Source: Scatosoma sp045645245 (GTDB taxonomy: Bacteria; Bacillota; Clostridia; Christensenellales; Borkfalkiaceae). Taken from it: a stretch of DNA of 32,090 nt. This document shows, piece after piece, positions 6,578 through 13,304 of the stretch; position 1 is the stretch's first letter; every line of letters starts with the position of its first letter. The translations under genes and the position numbers were made by a program. Location of the stretch: positions 1 to 32,090 of the forward strand of contig JAZRIK010000040.1 in NCBI GenBank assembly GCA_045645245.1, given 5' to 3'. The notes under the pieces are model-generated. The model was given only the letters and a program-made list of their open reading frames with translations. It searched no databases and was not told the DNA's origin.

Positions 6578-8562
6578 TAGCCGAGCGTTGCGCCGCTATC
6601 GACGTCTTTATCGGGGGTGATGAGCGAGAAGTTCCCGTTTTCGTCTTCCGCGCCCAAAATCATACCTTCCGACATAATGCCGCATACCTTTCTCGGCGCA
6701 AGGTTGGTGACGAATACTACCTTTTTACCCACAAGCTCTTCGGGCTTATAATGCTTTGCAATTCCCGATACAATCGAGCGCGTTTCGCTGCCGAATTTGA
6801 CCGTTTCGTGCAAGAGCTTGGACGATTTTTCCACCTTTTCGCACGCGATAATTTCGCCTACGCGCAGTTGTACTTTCGCAAAGTCGTCAATGGTAATTTC
6901 GGGCATTTTTTCTTCTTCCTTTTTATCGGTATTTTCTGAAACGACGGGGGCAGGTTTGGGTTGAGCTGCTTGCGCTTCCGCCATTTGTGCGGCGCGGATT
7001 TTTTCAATTTCCGGTTCCAACGCCTTGAAATCCAAGCGCGCGAACAAAGGCGCAATCGTAGAAGCTGCCGTCGTTTCGTTTAAGCCGAACACTGCGCATT
7101 CTTCCAAGGTTCTGCTGGTCGAATGGAACGCTTCGAAAATTTTCGCACTCGTTTCAGGCATAAAGCTATCCAGCAGGGACGCGCCGATTTGAATGGCTTC
7201 CGCAAGGTTATACAGCACGTCGTTTAAGCGAGTTTTTTGGTTTTCGTCTTTCGCGAGCGCCCAAGGCATCGTTTCGTCGATGTACTTATTCGCACGGCGG
7301 AAAAGTGTGAAAATTTCGCTAATCGCGTCGGCAATTCGCAGCTCGTCCGCTTTCGCAACCACTTTCGCCGCAGCCGAAGCAATCGTTGTCTTGAATTCTT
7401 GATCGGGCGCTTGTTCGTTTTCTACAAGCGATTTTTGCACCGTACCGCCAAAATACTTATTGATCATCGCGATCGTGCGGCTGACAAGGTTGCCCAAAAC
7501 GTTCGCAAGGTCGGTGTTAAAACGCTCCGCTACCAGCTCCCACGTAATTTGTCCGTCGTTGTCAAACGGCATTTCGTGGAGTACGAAATAGCGCACGGCT
7601 TCCACGCCGAACAGGCGCGCCAAGTCGTCGGCATAAATAACGTTGCCTTTGGATTTACTCATTTTACCTTCGCCCTGCAACAGCCAAGGGTGACCGAAAA
7701 CTTGTTTGGGAAGCGGTTCGCCCAGCGCCATTAAGAAAATCGGCCAGTAGATGGTATGGAAACGCAAAATGTCTTTGCCGATAAGATGCAAGTCCGCCGG
7801 CCAGTATTTTTTATACGCTTCGCTATGGTTCCCGTCCGCGTCGTAGCCGATGCCCGTGATGTAGTTGGTCAACGCGTCCAACCACACGTAAACGACGTGC
7901 TTGGGATCGAAGTCAACGGGTACGCCCCACGTGAACGTCACGCGTGACACGCACAAGTCTTGCAGTCCCTTCAAAAGGAAGTTGTTCATCATCTCGTTTT
8001 TGCGCGAAACGGGACGGATAAAGTCGGGGTGGGTGTTGATATGCTCGATCAGTCGGTCGGCGTATTTGCCCATTTTGAAAAAGTACGCTTCTTCCTTGGC
8101 GGGTTTTACTTCTCTGCCGCAGTCGGGACATTTGCCGTCAACGAGCTGACTCTCCGTCCAAAACGATTCGCAAGGCGTGCAATACATTCCTTCGTAATAG
8201 CTTTTATAAATGTCGCCTTGGTCGTAGAATTTTTTGAAAATTTTGGCAACCTGTTGCATATGGTCGGCGTCTGTCGTGCGCATAAATTTGTCGTAGGACG
8301 TGTTCATCAAATCCCAAATGTCTTTGATTTCGCCTGCTACTTTATCCACGTATTGTTGAGGGGTGACACCAGCAGCGTCCGCTTTTTCTTGAATTTTTTG
8401 GCCGTGCTCGTCCGTACCCGTTTGATAGAATACGTCGTAGCCCTGCTTGCGCTTGAAACGCGCGATTGCGTCTGCAAGCACCGCTTCGTACGTGTTGCCG
8501 ATGTGCGGTTTGCCCGACGTATAAGCGATTGCCGTCGTGATATAGTAAGGTTGCTTTGCCAT
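6577..8562 (-). CDS. metG: Methionyl-tRNA synthetase with C-terminal tRNA-binding domain
   Basis: This class I synthetase charges tRNA-Met. The 661-residue protein has HIGN at 20-23, a zinc knuckle with Cys128, Cys131, Cys145 and Cys148, and KMSKS at 300-304. A Lys/Glu-rich linker leads to a C-terminal EMAP/Trbp111-like domain (from about residue 555, starting ITIDDFAKVQLRVG) that binds tRNA and mediates dimerisation. I chose the ATG at 8562, where AGGAG lies 8-9 nt upstream. Further in-frame sequence to 8652 has no ribosome binding site and mostly lies in the leader. The gene heads the minus-strand operon metG-tatD-radical SAM-membrane protein-ksgA, driven by the promoter at 8651-8679. The leader of about 80 nt shows no T-box features. 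Confidence 0.97.
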   Translation of the reverse strand: MAKQPYYITTAIAYTSGKPHIGNTYEAVLADAIARFKRKQGYDVFYQTGTDEHGQKIQEKADAAGVTPQQYVDKVAGEIKDIWDLMNTSYDKFMRTTDADHMQQVAKIFKKFYDQGDIYKSYYEGMYCTPCESFWTESQLVDGKCPDCGREVKPAKEEAYFFKMGKYADRLIEHINTHPDFIRPVSRKNEMMNNFLLKGLQDLCVSRVTFTWGVPVDFDPKHVVYVWLDALTNYITGIGYDADGNHSEAYKKYWPADLHLIGKDILRFHTIYWPIFLMALGEPLPKQVFGHPWLLQGEGKMSKSKGNVIYADDLARLFGVEAVRYFVLHEMPFDNDGQITWELVAERFNTDLANVLGNLVSRTIAMINKYFGGTVQKSLVENEQAPDQEFKTTIASAAAKVVAKADELRIADAISEIFTLFRRANKYIDETMPWALAKDENQKTRLNDVLYNLAEAIQIGASLLDSFMPETSAKIFEAFHSTSRTLEECAVFGLNETTAASTIAPLFARLDFKALEPEIEKIRAAQMAEAQAAQPKPAPVVSENTDKKEEEKMPEITIDDFAKVQLRVGEIIACEKVEKSSKLLHETVKFGSETRSIVSGIAKHYKPEELVGKKVVFVTNLAPRKVCGIMSEGMILGAEDENGNFSLITPDKDVDSGATLG

Positions 8563-8650
8563 AATTGTTCGCTCCTGTTTTTTCTCTATTCGTCTATTTG
8601 GTTTTGCGCGCGGTTGGGTTTTTATTCCGTTTGGCGCATAGTTTTTTAAC

Positions 8651-8679
8651 ATTATACTACTTTTCTTTAGAAAAGTAAA
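8651..8679 (-). promoter_or_regulatory. metG operon promoter with a perfect palindrome in the spacer
   Basis: On the minus strand TTTACT (8674-8679) and TATAAT (8651-8656) are 17 bp apart. A perfect 9 bp inverted repeat with a 2 bp centre, TACTTTTCT at 8658-8666 and AGAAAAGTA at 8669-8677, fills the spacer and touches the -35 box. That is the geometry of a repressor operator. No regulator can be named from the sequence. Confidence 0.72.
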
Positions 8680-8708
8680 TCATTTTCGCGCGTACAAGCG
8701 CATATAGT

Positions 8709-9338
8709 ATGCGTATGAACGTGATTTTTTCTATTGTTTTTGTGCTCGCTTGCGTCGTTGCTTTGGTGCGCGCGCCCGATTTGTTTTTATCTACCGTGCT
8801 CGACGGCGCCTCTAAAAGCGCGGCGCTTTGTTTTTCACTCATCGCCACCTATGCCGTGTGGCTGGGGCTGATGAACGTGTGGAAGGATTCGGGCTTGACG
8901 CAGGTGCTTTCCAAGGCGTTAAAGCCCATCACCCGCAAAATTTTCAAAACGGACGATCGCGAAACGCTCGATTGCCTGTGTATGAATTTGTCCGTCAACC
9001 TGCTCGGCATTTCGGGCGCGGCTACGCCGTACGGAATCAACGGCGTGCGACTGCTCGATAAATCGGATACTTCCGAGTATTCGTCCGCGATGTTTTTCGT
9101 AGTGAATGCAACTTCGATACAGCTTATCCCAACGTCCATCATCGGGGTTAGGGTTGCGCTTGGAAGCGTTGCGCCCGCATCCATCGTTTTGCCCACCTTT
9201 TTGTGTAGCTGTTTTTCCACTGTGCTCGCGATGACGCTCGTACGGATTTTGATACCGCCTACGCCCGTTGTTTCCCGCCTGCAAAATGCGGAAAGAACAC
9301 GGTTTTTTAGCAAAACGGCGGGGGCAGGTATGCGATGA
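8709..9338 (+). CDS. spmA: Spore maturation protein A (nucleoside-recognition/Gate domain membrane protein)
   Basis: SpmA and SpmB are paired membrane proteins needed for spore-core dehydration and heat resistance in Bacillus. This 209-residue protein is hydrophobic with several membrane segments. It carries the family's NLLGISGAATPYGINGVRLL stretch and a second conserved segment around FFVVNATSIQLIPTS. An ATG at 8709 and another at 8715 are possible starts, and neither has a clear ribosome binding site. Its 3' end contains a copy of the dispersed GGGGGCAGGTATGCG word, which encodes the final AGAGMR in an otherwise unconserved tail. The stop overlaps the spmB start as ATGA. No strong promoter was found in the short gap to metG. 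Confidence 0.93.
   Translation: MRMNVIFSIVFVLACVVALVRAPDLFLSTVLDGASKSAALCFSLIATYAVWLGLMNVWKDSGLTQVLSKALKPITRKIFKTDDRETLDCLCMNLSVNLLGISGAATPYGINGVRLLDKSDTSEYSSAMFFVVNATSIQLIPTSIIGVRVALGSVAPASIVLPTFLCSCFSTVLAMTLVRILIPPTPVVSRLQNAERTRFFSKTAGAGMR
9320..9334 (+). repeat. Dispersed word GGGGGCAGGTATGCG, copy 1 (end of spmA)
   Basis: This is a 15/15 match. With the next five bases it is a perfect 20 bp match to the inverted copy at 27381-27400. It supplies the last codons of spmA, ends one base before the spmB ATG and includes the GGGGGCAGG that may serve as the spmB ribosome binding site. Confidence 0.85.
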
Positions 9339-9850
9339 ATGTGTTTTTTGCTATGATTATCCCCGCTTTGTTTTTGGGGTCGTTTGCGTTTGCGTTGATT
9401 AAAAAAGTGCCGCTGTACGATAGCTTTACCGAAGGGGTGAAGCAAGCGCTTCCGCTGGTTTGTTCGATATTCCCGTATATCGCGACGGTGACGATTTTGT
9501 CCAAGCTTGTGCAAGTGAGCGGAATGCAGTCGGTTCTGCTTTCCTGGCTTTCGCCCGTTTTTTCCTTTGTCGGCGTGCCTGCGGAAATTGCGCCGCTCGT
9601 ATTTATCAAACCGTTGTCGGGAAGCGGGTCTATCGCCGTATTAACGGAAATTTTACAAACGTATGGCGTGGATAGCTATATCGGTCGGTGCGCGTGCGTG
9701 GCGTACGGCGCGTCCGACACCGTTTTTTATATCAGCGCGGTGTATTTTGCGGGCACAAAACGCAAAAAGCTGGGCGTTGCCATCGTTATTGCGTTATGCG
9801 CATTCCTTTGCGCGGTGGTTTTGTGTTGCTTTTTATGTCGGATTATGTAA
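9335..9850 (+). CDS. spmB: Spore maturation protein B
   Basis: This is the partner of SpmA: a 171-residue nucleoside-recognition/Gate-type membrane protein. The family's internal repeat motif is visible as FIKPLSGSGSIAVL, followed by CVAYGASDTVFYISAVYFAG, a strongly conserved SpmB segment. Hydrophobic helices lie at both ends. It starts with a 4 nt ATGA overlap with spmA, a normal arrangement for this pair. The operon ends here. The hairpin at 10044-10077 and the one at 10097-10128 are the available terminators. The pair suggests an endospore-forming ancestry, although spmAB also persist in some non-sporulating clostridia. Confidence 0.95.
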   Translation: MNVFFAMIIPALFLGSFAFALIKKVPLYDSFTEGVKQALPLVCSIFPYIATVTILSKLVQVSGMQSVLLSWLSPVFSFVGVPAEIAPLVFIKPLSGSGSIAVLTEILQTYGVDSYIGRCACVAYGASDTVFYISAVYFAGTKRKKLGVAIVIALCAFLCAVVLCCFLCRIM

Positions 9851-9944
9851 TCGGTTGCCTGAATATGTAAAAAATGTTAAGTTTTCACACTTTTTGTTTT
9901 TGTACGTTCACTTTTAATTTTTTTGAAAAACTTTTTTCTATTTC

Positions 9945-9973
9945 TTTACTTTTTAAGTAAAGGGTGCTAAAAT
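9945..9973 (+). promoter_or_regulatory. Promoter-like sequence downstream of spmB
   Basis: TTTACT (9945-9950) and TAAAAT (9968-9973) have a 17 bp spacer. An 8 bp perfect inverted repeat, CTTTACTT at 9944-9951 and AAGTAAAG at 9955-9962, overlaps the -35 box. The layout resembles the metG promoter. It would drive the candidate RNA described next. Confidence 0.55.
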
Positions 9974-9979
9974 AGAATT

Positions 9980-10085
9980 ATAAATCGATTGCAAATAGCA
10001 ACGATACTCAATTTACTCATCATTTTCCCCCTTATCATATAGGTAATCGCCTCGAAACGCAAGTTTCGGGGCGATTATCTTATTT
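9980..10085 (+). ncRNA. Candidate small RNA of about 105 nt between spmB and a terminator
   Basis: A promoter-like sequence at 9945-9973 is followed by a hairpin. In it ATCGATTGC pairs with GCAACGAT around 9984-10005, with one bulged A and loop AAATA. A C/T-rich single-stranded stretch follows, then a 15 bp stem with a GCAA tetraloop (10044-10077) and TCTTATTTGTT. There is no ORF. This is inference from sequence architecture. The alternative is that the 193 nt between spmB and the hairpin is simply the spmB 3' untranslated region. Confidence 0.4.
10044..10085 (+). terminator. Strong hairpin with GCAA tetraloop, terminator-like
   Basis: TAATCGCCTCGAAAC (10044-10058) pairs with GTTTCGGGGCGATTA (10063-10077): 15 bp with one T-G wobble and loop GCAA. 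The following TCTTATTTGTT is T-rich but interrupted. It ends spmAB and/or the candidate small RNA. Confidence 0.75.
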
Positions 10086-10096
10086 GTTGCAATATG

Positions 10097-10128
10097 AAAA
10101 AGCAAGGCGTTGTTTTGCCTTGCTTTTT
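10097..10128. terminator. Bidirectional terminator between spmAB and the small lipoprotein gene
   Basis: AAAAAGCAAGGC (10097-10108) pairs with GCCTTGCTTTTT (10117-10128): 12 bp with an 8 nt loop. On the minus strand it sits directly after the lipoprotein stop codon and ends in a T5 run. Confidence 0.88.
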
Positions 10129-10135
10129 GATTGAT

Positions 10136-10498
10136 TTATTTTTCGAGAGTAATCGTACCTACAACCATATCCAACGTCATCGTACTACCGTCGATCACTG
10201 CTTCACAGGTAATAACGCCGACTGTGATTGCAACGGTATTTTCCTTGCCTTCCACTTCTTCCCAAGTGCCTTCGCCCGACCACTTCAACGTGCTGGTTAA
10301 GTTGATGGAAACAACCGCTACGTTTTCGCCTTTGAGCTCTACGTAAGAAGGGTTATCCGTTTCTTCAACTTTCTTATTAAACCCTGCAACTGTGTAAGAC
10401 GTTGCTACGTATTTACCCGTTTTACCGCAGGACGCGAAACAAAAAAGCACCATCAGCATCGCCAAAGCCGTCACTAAAATTGTTCTAAATTTTTTCAT
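10136..10498 (-). CDS. Small secreted lipoprotein of unknown function
   Basis: A 120-residue protein with a clear lipoprotein signal peptide: MKKFRT, a hydrophobic core and the lipobox FASC, with Cys24 as the acylation site. The mature part of about 97 residues is rich in Val, Thr, Gly and Glu with alternating beta-strand patterns and a GEGTWEEVEG turn. This suggests a small beta-barrel or lipocalin-like fold, but I cannot assign a family. The start at 10498 is preceded by AAAGGAG 9 nt upstream. A longer frame to 10534 would begin inside the promoter. It is monocistronic, with a consensus promoter and a terminator immediately after the stop. Confidence 0.88.
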   Translation of the reverse strand: MKKFRTILVTALAMLMVLFCFASCGKTGKYVATSYTVAGFNKKVEETDNPSYVELKGENVAVVSINLTSTLKWSGEGTWEEVEGKENTVAITVGVITCEAVIDGSTMTLDMVVGTITLEK

Positions 10499-10533
10499 TT
10501 TTGAAAACTCCTTTCGGCATTTTTTGTAACTCA

Positions 10534-10562
10534 ATCATAACACGAAATCCCTTGTTTGTCAA
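10534..10562 (-). promoter_or_regulatory. Consensus promoter of the small lipoprotein gene
   Basis: On the minus strand TTGACA (10557-10562) and TATGAT (10534-10539) are 17 bp apart. The -35 box lies inside the palindrome CCCTTGACAAACAAGGG, two 6 bp arms with a 5 bp centre, a possible operator. Confidence 0.82.
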
Positions 10563-10640
10563 GGGGTTAAATAAAAAAATCCGTGCGTTTTTACAACTTT
10601 TTTTGTCGGTTGCACGTTTATATTATGCTTGTGGAAAAGC

Positions 10641-10680
10641 AAAAAATAACTCTCGCATTGTTTCAGCGAGAGAGTTTTTT
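10641..10680 (-). terminator. Terminator closing the 10.6-11.4 kb minus-strand unit
   Basis: CTCTCGC (10650-10656) pairs with GCGAGAG (10666-10672), loop 9 nt. On the minus strand ATTTTTTG follows, and on the plus strand GTTTTTTC follows, so it may act in both directions. Confidence 0.78.
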
Positions 10681-11364
10681 CTTATTCAGTTTTAGGGAGC
10701 GTTTGCTCTCTTTTCTCCGCGTTTTTGTGAACTCAATTTCATTGCGGTTATACCGCGCGCTTGTTTTGCGGATACTTTATCTCATACGCTCCGAGATAAA
10801 TTCGTTCATCGGACTATTCTCCTTTTTTCGCTTCTTTGTTAAAGTGCCTACCGTTTGGATATTTTACCATCGCAGTATCCTCCTTTAACCTTTTTTTGCT
10901 TTGCGAATTTTCCTTCGCAAAATGCGTTCAGATCGTTGGAGTATCACTCTCTGAAGTATAAATTGTCATATCTTTATACCTCGCTCCAAAATTTTTCCGT
11001 CTATACCGCTGACGGACCGCGCTTTCGGGTCATCTTTTGAAATTTCGTCAAATTCCTTTTTTTGCCCTGCTTCATTGACTTTTGCGCCAGCTTTTTTCTT
11101 GCCTGCCGAGCGCCTACCGAAACTTCGTCAAATTTCCATTTGCCTCGTTCTTTACGCTTTTGTCAATTTTCTCTTTTAGGCCGCAGCCCCCACTTCGTAA
11201 GGAATCATCGCTTTTCGTACCCTCCTTATTTCGTGTTTTTCTTTCGTCGTATCCCTACGACCCTTTTGCCAACACTCCTTGTCGGCTATGTTTAGCCATG
11301 CATCGGTGTTTTCTCCTTTTTTTGTGATATTGAAACATTTTTTGTTTGTTTCTTTCTCTTTTGC
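10641..11364 (-). ncRNA. Unidentified minus-strand transcription unit of about 720 nt with no conventional gene
   Basis: A strong promoter (11371-11398) and a terminator (10641-10680) bound a region with no credible long ORF. Four modules pair a ribosome binding site with CGATG: CTCC at 11313, 11222, 10880 and 10819 on the plus strand mark the sites. The tiny ORFs they precede are 11255-11299 (14 codons, at the second ATG), 11176-11208 (MIPYEVGAAA), 10814-10870 (MVKYPNGRHFNKEAKKGE) and 10777-10809 (MNEFISERMR). The transcript is purine-rich with many GGA triplets. Several sit in hairpin loops: TTTGCGAA-GGAAAA-TTCGCAAA, TTTATCTC...GAGATAAA with GGAG in the loop, and GTCGTA-GGGA-TACGAC. GTTAAAG/CTTTAAC would enclose the third module's ribosome binding site. 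An imperfect duplication (GGAAATTTGACGAAGTTTC and GGAATTTGACGAAATTTC, about 85 nt apart) lies mid-unit. It could be a structured regulatory RNA, a set of small-peptide genes, or a decayed operon. I recognise no known RNA family. Confidence 0.45.
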
Positions 11365-11370
11365 ACCTTT

Positions 11371-11398
11371 ATTATAGCACGGAATTTTCATTTGTCAA
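11371..11398 (-). promoter_or_regulatory. Strong promoter of the unidentified minus-strand unit
   Basis: On the minus strand TTGACA (11393-11398) and TATAAT (11371-11376) match consensus exactly, with a 16 bp spacer. The predicted start is near 11364. The first ribosome-binding-site-like AAAGGAG lies about 45 nt downstream. Confidence 0.82.
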
Positions 11399-11441
11399 TA
11401 GGTTTTGGAAAAATTTTTTGAAAAAATATAAAAAATATGGA

Positions 11442-11545
11442 TAAAAAAGCCGACCAAGCAAATAAATACTTGGTCGGAATCGCTTATATTTCCTAACAAT
11501 TCCCCGCTTTTATAAGCGGTGGAAAATTTTTTGAAAAATCGGTTT
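11442..11545 (-). ncRNA. Candidate small RNA of about 100 nt downstream of the MreB-like gene
   Basis: A promoter-like pair, CTGACG (11574-11579) and TATAAT (11552-11557) with a 16 bp spacer, overlaps the stop of the MreB-like gene. The predicted transcript holds a 6 bp hairpin (CCGCTT/AAGCGG, 11504-11519). It ends in a textbook terminator: CCGACCAAG/CTTGGTCGG (11450-11458 and 11469-11477) followed by CTTTTTTAT. No ORF is present. The same hairpins could equally be the 3' untranslated region and terminator of the MreB-like gene. Confidence 0.42.
11450..11477 (-). terminator. Rho-independent terminator below the MreB-like gene
   Basis: A 9 bp perfect stem (CCGACCAAG/CTTGGTCGG) with a 10 nt loop is followed on the minus strand by CTTTTTTAT. 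It isolates the Ppx-Maf-MreB-like unit from the promoter at 11371-11398. Confidence 0.85.
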
Positions 11546-11575
11546 TTTTCTATTATACCGCAGTCGTTTTTACCG

Positions 11576-12586
11576 TCAGTTTTGCATTTCTTTGCAAAAA
11601 TGGGTGAGTAAATCTTTGTTTCTAATCACCGTGCCGCCCCCTAAAACGGTTGCGTATTGCGGTTCTTCGCAAACGTGATAGCGCATCTCTAATTTGCTTG
11701 CGATATACTGCGGCAAATAGGGAATTTTCATTACGCCACCCGATAAGAACACGCCGTTTCTATTCACCGTTGCCGCTACTTCCGCAGGCAGCATTTTCAA
11801 AACCGAGCCGGCGTATTCGAGCACCTTATCTATATATACGCGTATGCATTCGGTCACGTCCGACGCTTGCACGCTCGCCGCGGCAGGACGGTGCGTTTCT
11901 ACCGAGCTGCCTTCCGCTACCATCGCGCCGCGCGCTACGGGGGAAAGCGAGCCGATTTCGTTTTTAATGCGCTCCGCCGTGAGTGCGCCGATACGCAGCA
12001 TATTGGTTTGCGCCACTTGGCGCACAACGTTGGCGTCCATATTATTCCCGCCCACGTTCATAGAAAGACCTGCGATAATTCCGTCCGCGGAAACGACTGC
12101 CACGTTGGTCACGCCACCGCCGATGTCCAAGCAAAATACGGGATCGGAATCGGTGATGATTGCGCCTGCGCCTACCGCCGCCAAATACGGCTGCTCGACA
12201 AAAAATACCTTTTTGAGTCCGCATTCTTCCGCCAAAGTAGCGTAATCGGCGAGTACGCGTTGGCTTGCGCCGCAGGGCACGGAAAGCAAAATTTGCGCGC
12301 GTTTGAGCGAAGTAAACTTAACGCCGATGCGGGATAAAAATTCTTTGAGCATCGCCGCCGCCAAACGCATATCCACCACTTCGCCTTCGTAGATGGGATA
12401 GACGATGCTGGTATATTCCGCCGTTTTGCCGATTAGGTTTTTCGCTTCTTTGCCGATGGCTTTCACTTCGCGTTCTTCGCCTGCGACCGCCACGCACGAC
12501 GGCTCGGCTAAAACGATACCGCTGCTGGTATCCGCACGGTATATTTTAGTCATCGACGAGCCCAAATCAATGGCAAGCTTCCACAT
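11576..12586 (-). CDS. MreB/Mbl-like bacterial actin (divergent paralogue)
   Basis: A 336-residue actin-fold ATPase of the MreB family, which forms membrane-associated filaments that position cell-wall synthesis. Phosphate-1 motif is IDLGSSMTKIY (6-16), phosphate-2 is LDIGGGVTNVAVV and the adenosine motif is FLSGGVMKIPYL. Family landmarks EPSCVAV, AIGKEAKNLIGKT and VLGGGTVI occur in order. The protein lacks a clear N-terminal amphipathic helix and deviates from MreB at phosphate-1 (usually DLGTANT), so it may be a second, specialised copy. The start is supported by GGGAG about 8 nt upstream of the ATG. It follows maf, echoing the maf-mreB neighbourhood of firmicutes, with a palindromic repeat in the gap. 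Confidence 0.88.
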   Translation of the reverse strand: MWKLAIDLGSSMTKIYRADTSSGIVLAEPSCVAVAGEEREVKAIGKEAKNLIGKTAEYTSIVYPIYEGEVVDMRLAAAMLKEFLSRIGVKFTSLKRAQILLSVPCGASQRVLADYATLAEECGLKKVFFVEQPYLAAVGAGAIITDSDPVFCLDIGGGVTNVAVVSADGIIAGLSMNVGGNNMDANVVRQVAQTNMLRIGALTAERIKNEIGSLSPVARGAMVAEGSSVETHRPAAASVQASDVTECIRVYIDKVLEYAGSVLKMLPAEVAATVNRNGVFLSGGVMKIPYLPQYIASKLEMRYHVCEEPQYATVLGGGTVIRNKDLLTHFCKEMQN

Positions 12587-12612
12587 AGTTTTCTCCCTTT
12601 TTTCATCTCGTG

Positions 12613-12654
12613 CCTGCCTACCCCGTTTTTATAAACGATGGGGGCAGGTATGCG
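12613..12654. repeat. Palindromic element containing dispersed word copy 2
   Basis: GGGGGCAGGTATGCG is a 15/15 match at 12640-12654. Its GGCAGG and GGG pair with CCTGCC (12613-12618) and CCC (12621-12623). Inside, CGTTT (12624-12628) pairs with AAACG (12633-12637), giving an interrupted hairpin of about 36 nt. It fills most of the gap between maf and the MreB-like gene, ending one base before the maf stop codon (12656-12658). Confidence 0.75.
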
Positions 12655-12655
12655 T

Positions 12656-13231
12656 TTAATTTTCTTGTTTTATCCGATCTATCATCGCTTTACAAAGCTC
12701 TACCGGCAACCCGACGACGTTGGAAAAGCTGCCCTTTATCTTTTTCACCAACCCGCCGTCCTGGATTCCGTACGCGCCCGCCTTATCCATCGGCGAACCG
12801 CTTGCGATATATGCTTGAATTTGCGCCTGCGTTAAACGGTTAAAGACCACTTTGGTTTTCCCCACCGCAACGAGCGAAGTGGTTTGACCGCCTTCCGTTT
12901 TCATCATACAAACGCCTGTTAATACTTCGTGCGTTTTTCCCGACAAAGCAGAAAGCATTCTTTGCGCGTCCTGCTCATCCTTGGGTTTACCTAAAATTTG
13001 TTTTTTCAAAACCACGATGGTATCCGCGCCCAGCACCCACTTGCCCTGCGAAGCGGGCAAAGACGCAACTTCTTCCGCCTTTTGCTTGGCGAGCGCGAGC
13101 ACCTTTTCTTCTACCGTCGCGTTTTTAGGTAAAATTTCTTCCCCTTGCGCAGGAATAATTTCAAATTGTTCCACAATCTCTTTGAGCAGCTCTTTTCTGC
13201 GCGGAGATTGACTTGCTAAAATCCATTCCAT
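12656..13231 (-). CDS. maf: Maf-family nucleoside triphosphate pyrophosphatase
   Basis: Maf proteins hydrolyse dTTP/UTP or modified nucleotides to monophosphates, and overexpression blocks septation in Bacillus. This 191-residue protein has the diagnostic SQSPRRKELL at 7-16, the catalytic GADTIVVL segment around 68-75, a GKPKDEQDA segment and DKAGAYGIQD. The signature favours the dTTPase/UTPase (YhdE) subgroup. No strong ribosome binding site precedes the ATG at 13231, and an overlapping upstream ATG is out of frame. It lies between the Ppx/GppA gene and the MreB-like gene on the same strand. Confidence 0.94.
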   Translation of the reverse strand: MEWILASQSPRRKELLKEIVEQFEIIPAQGEEILPKNATVEEKVLALAKQKAEEVASLPASQGKWVLGADTIVVLKKQILGKPKDEQDAQRMLSALSGKTHEVLTGVCMMKTEGGQTTSLVAVGKTKVVFNRLTQAQIQAYIASGSPMDKAGAYGIQDGGLVKKIKGSFSNVVGLPVELCKAMIDRIKQEN

Positions 13232-13304
13232 AATTCATAAGTGAAACCGCCCGTCCGCAAAAAGGGAAGAGCGGCTGTGTTTTTATTTTTGTAATCGCGC
13301 CGTT

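Noticed and set aside
10641..11364. Known large RNAs (RNase P, tmRNA, 6S) or a T-box leader
   Set aside because: I could not find the RNase P GAGGAAAGUCC core, a tmRNA-like acceptor end and tag ORF, or the T-box AGGGUGGNACCGCG core on either strand.
11176..11391. A 71-codon frame in the unidentified unit
   Set aside because: Its ATG lies within the promoter, between the -35 and -10 boxes, upstream of the predicted transcript start. Only its last ten codons follow a ribosome binding site.
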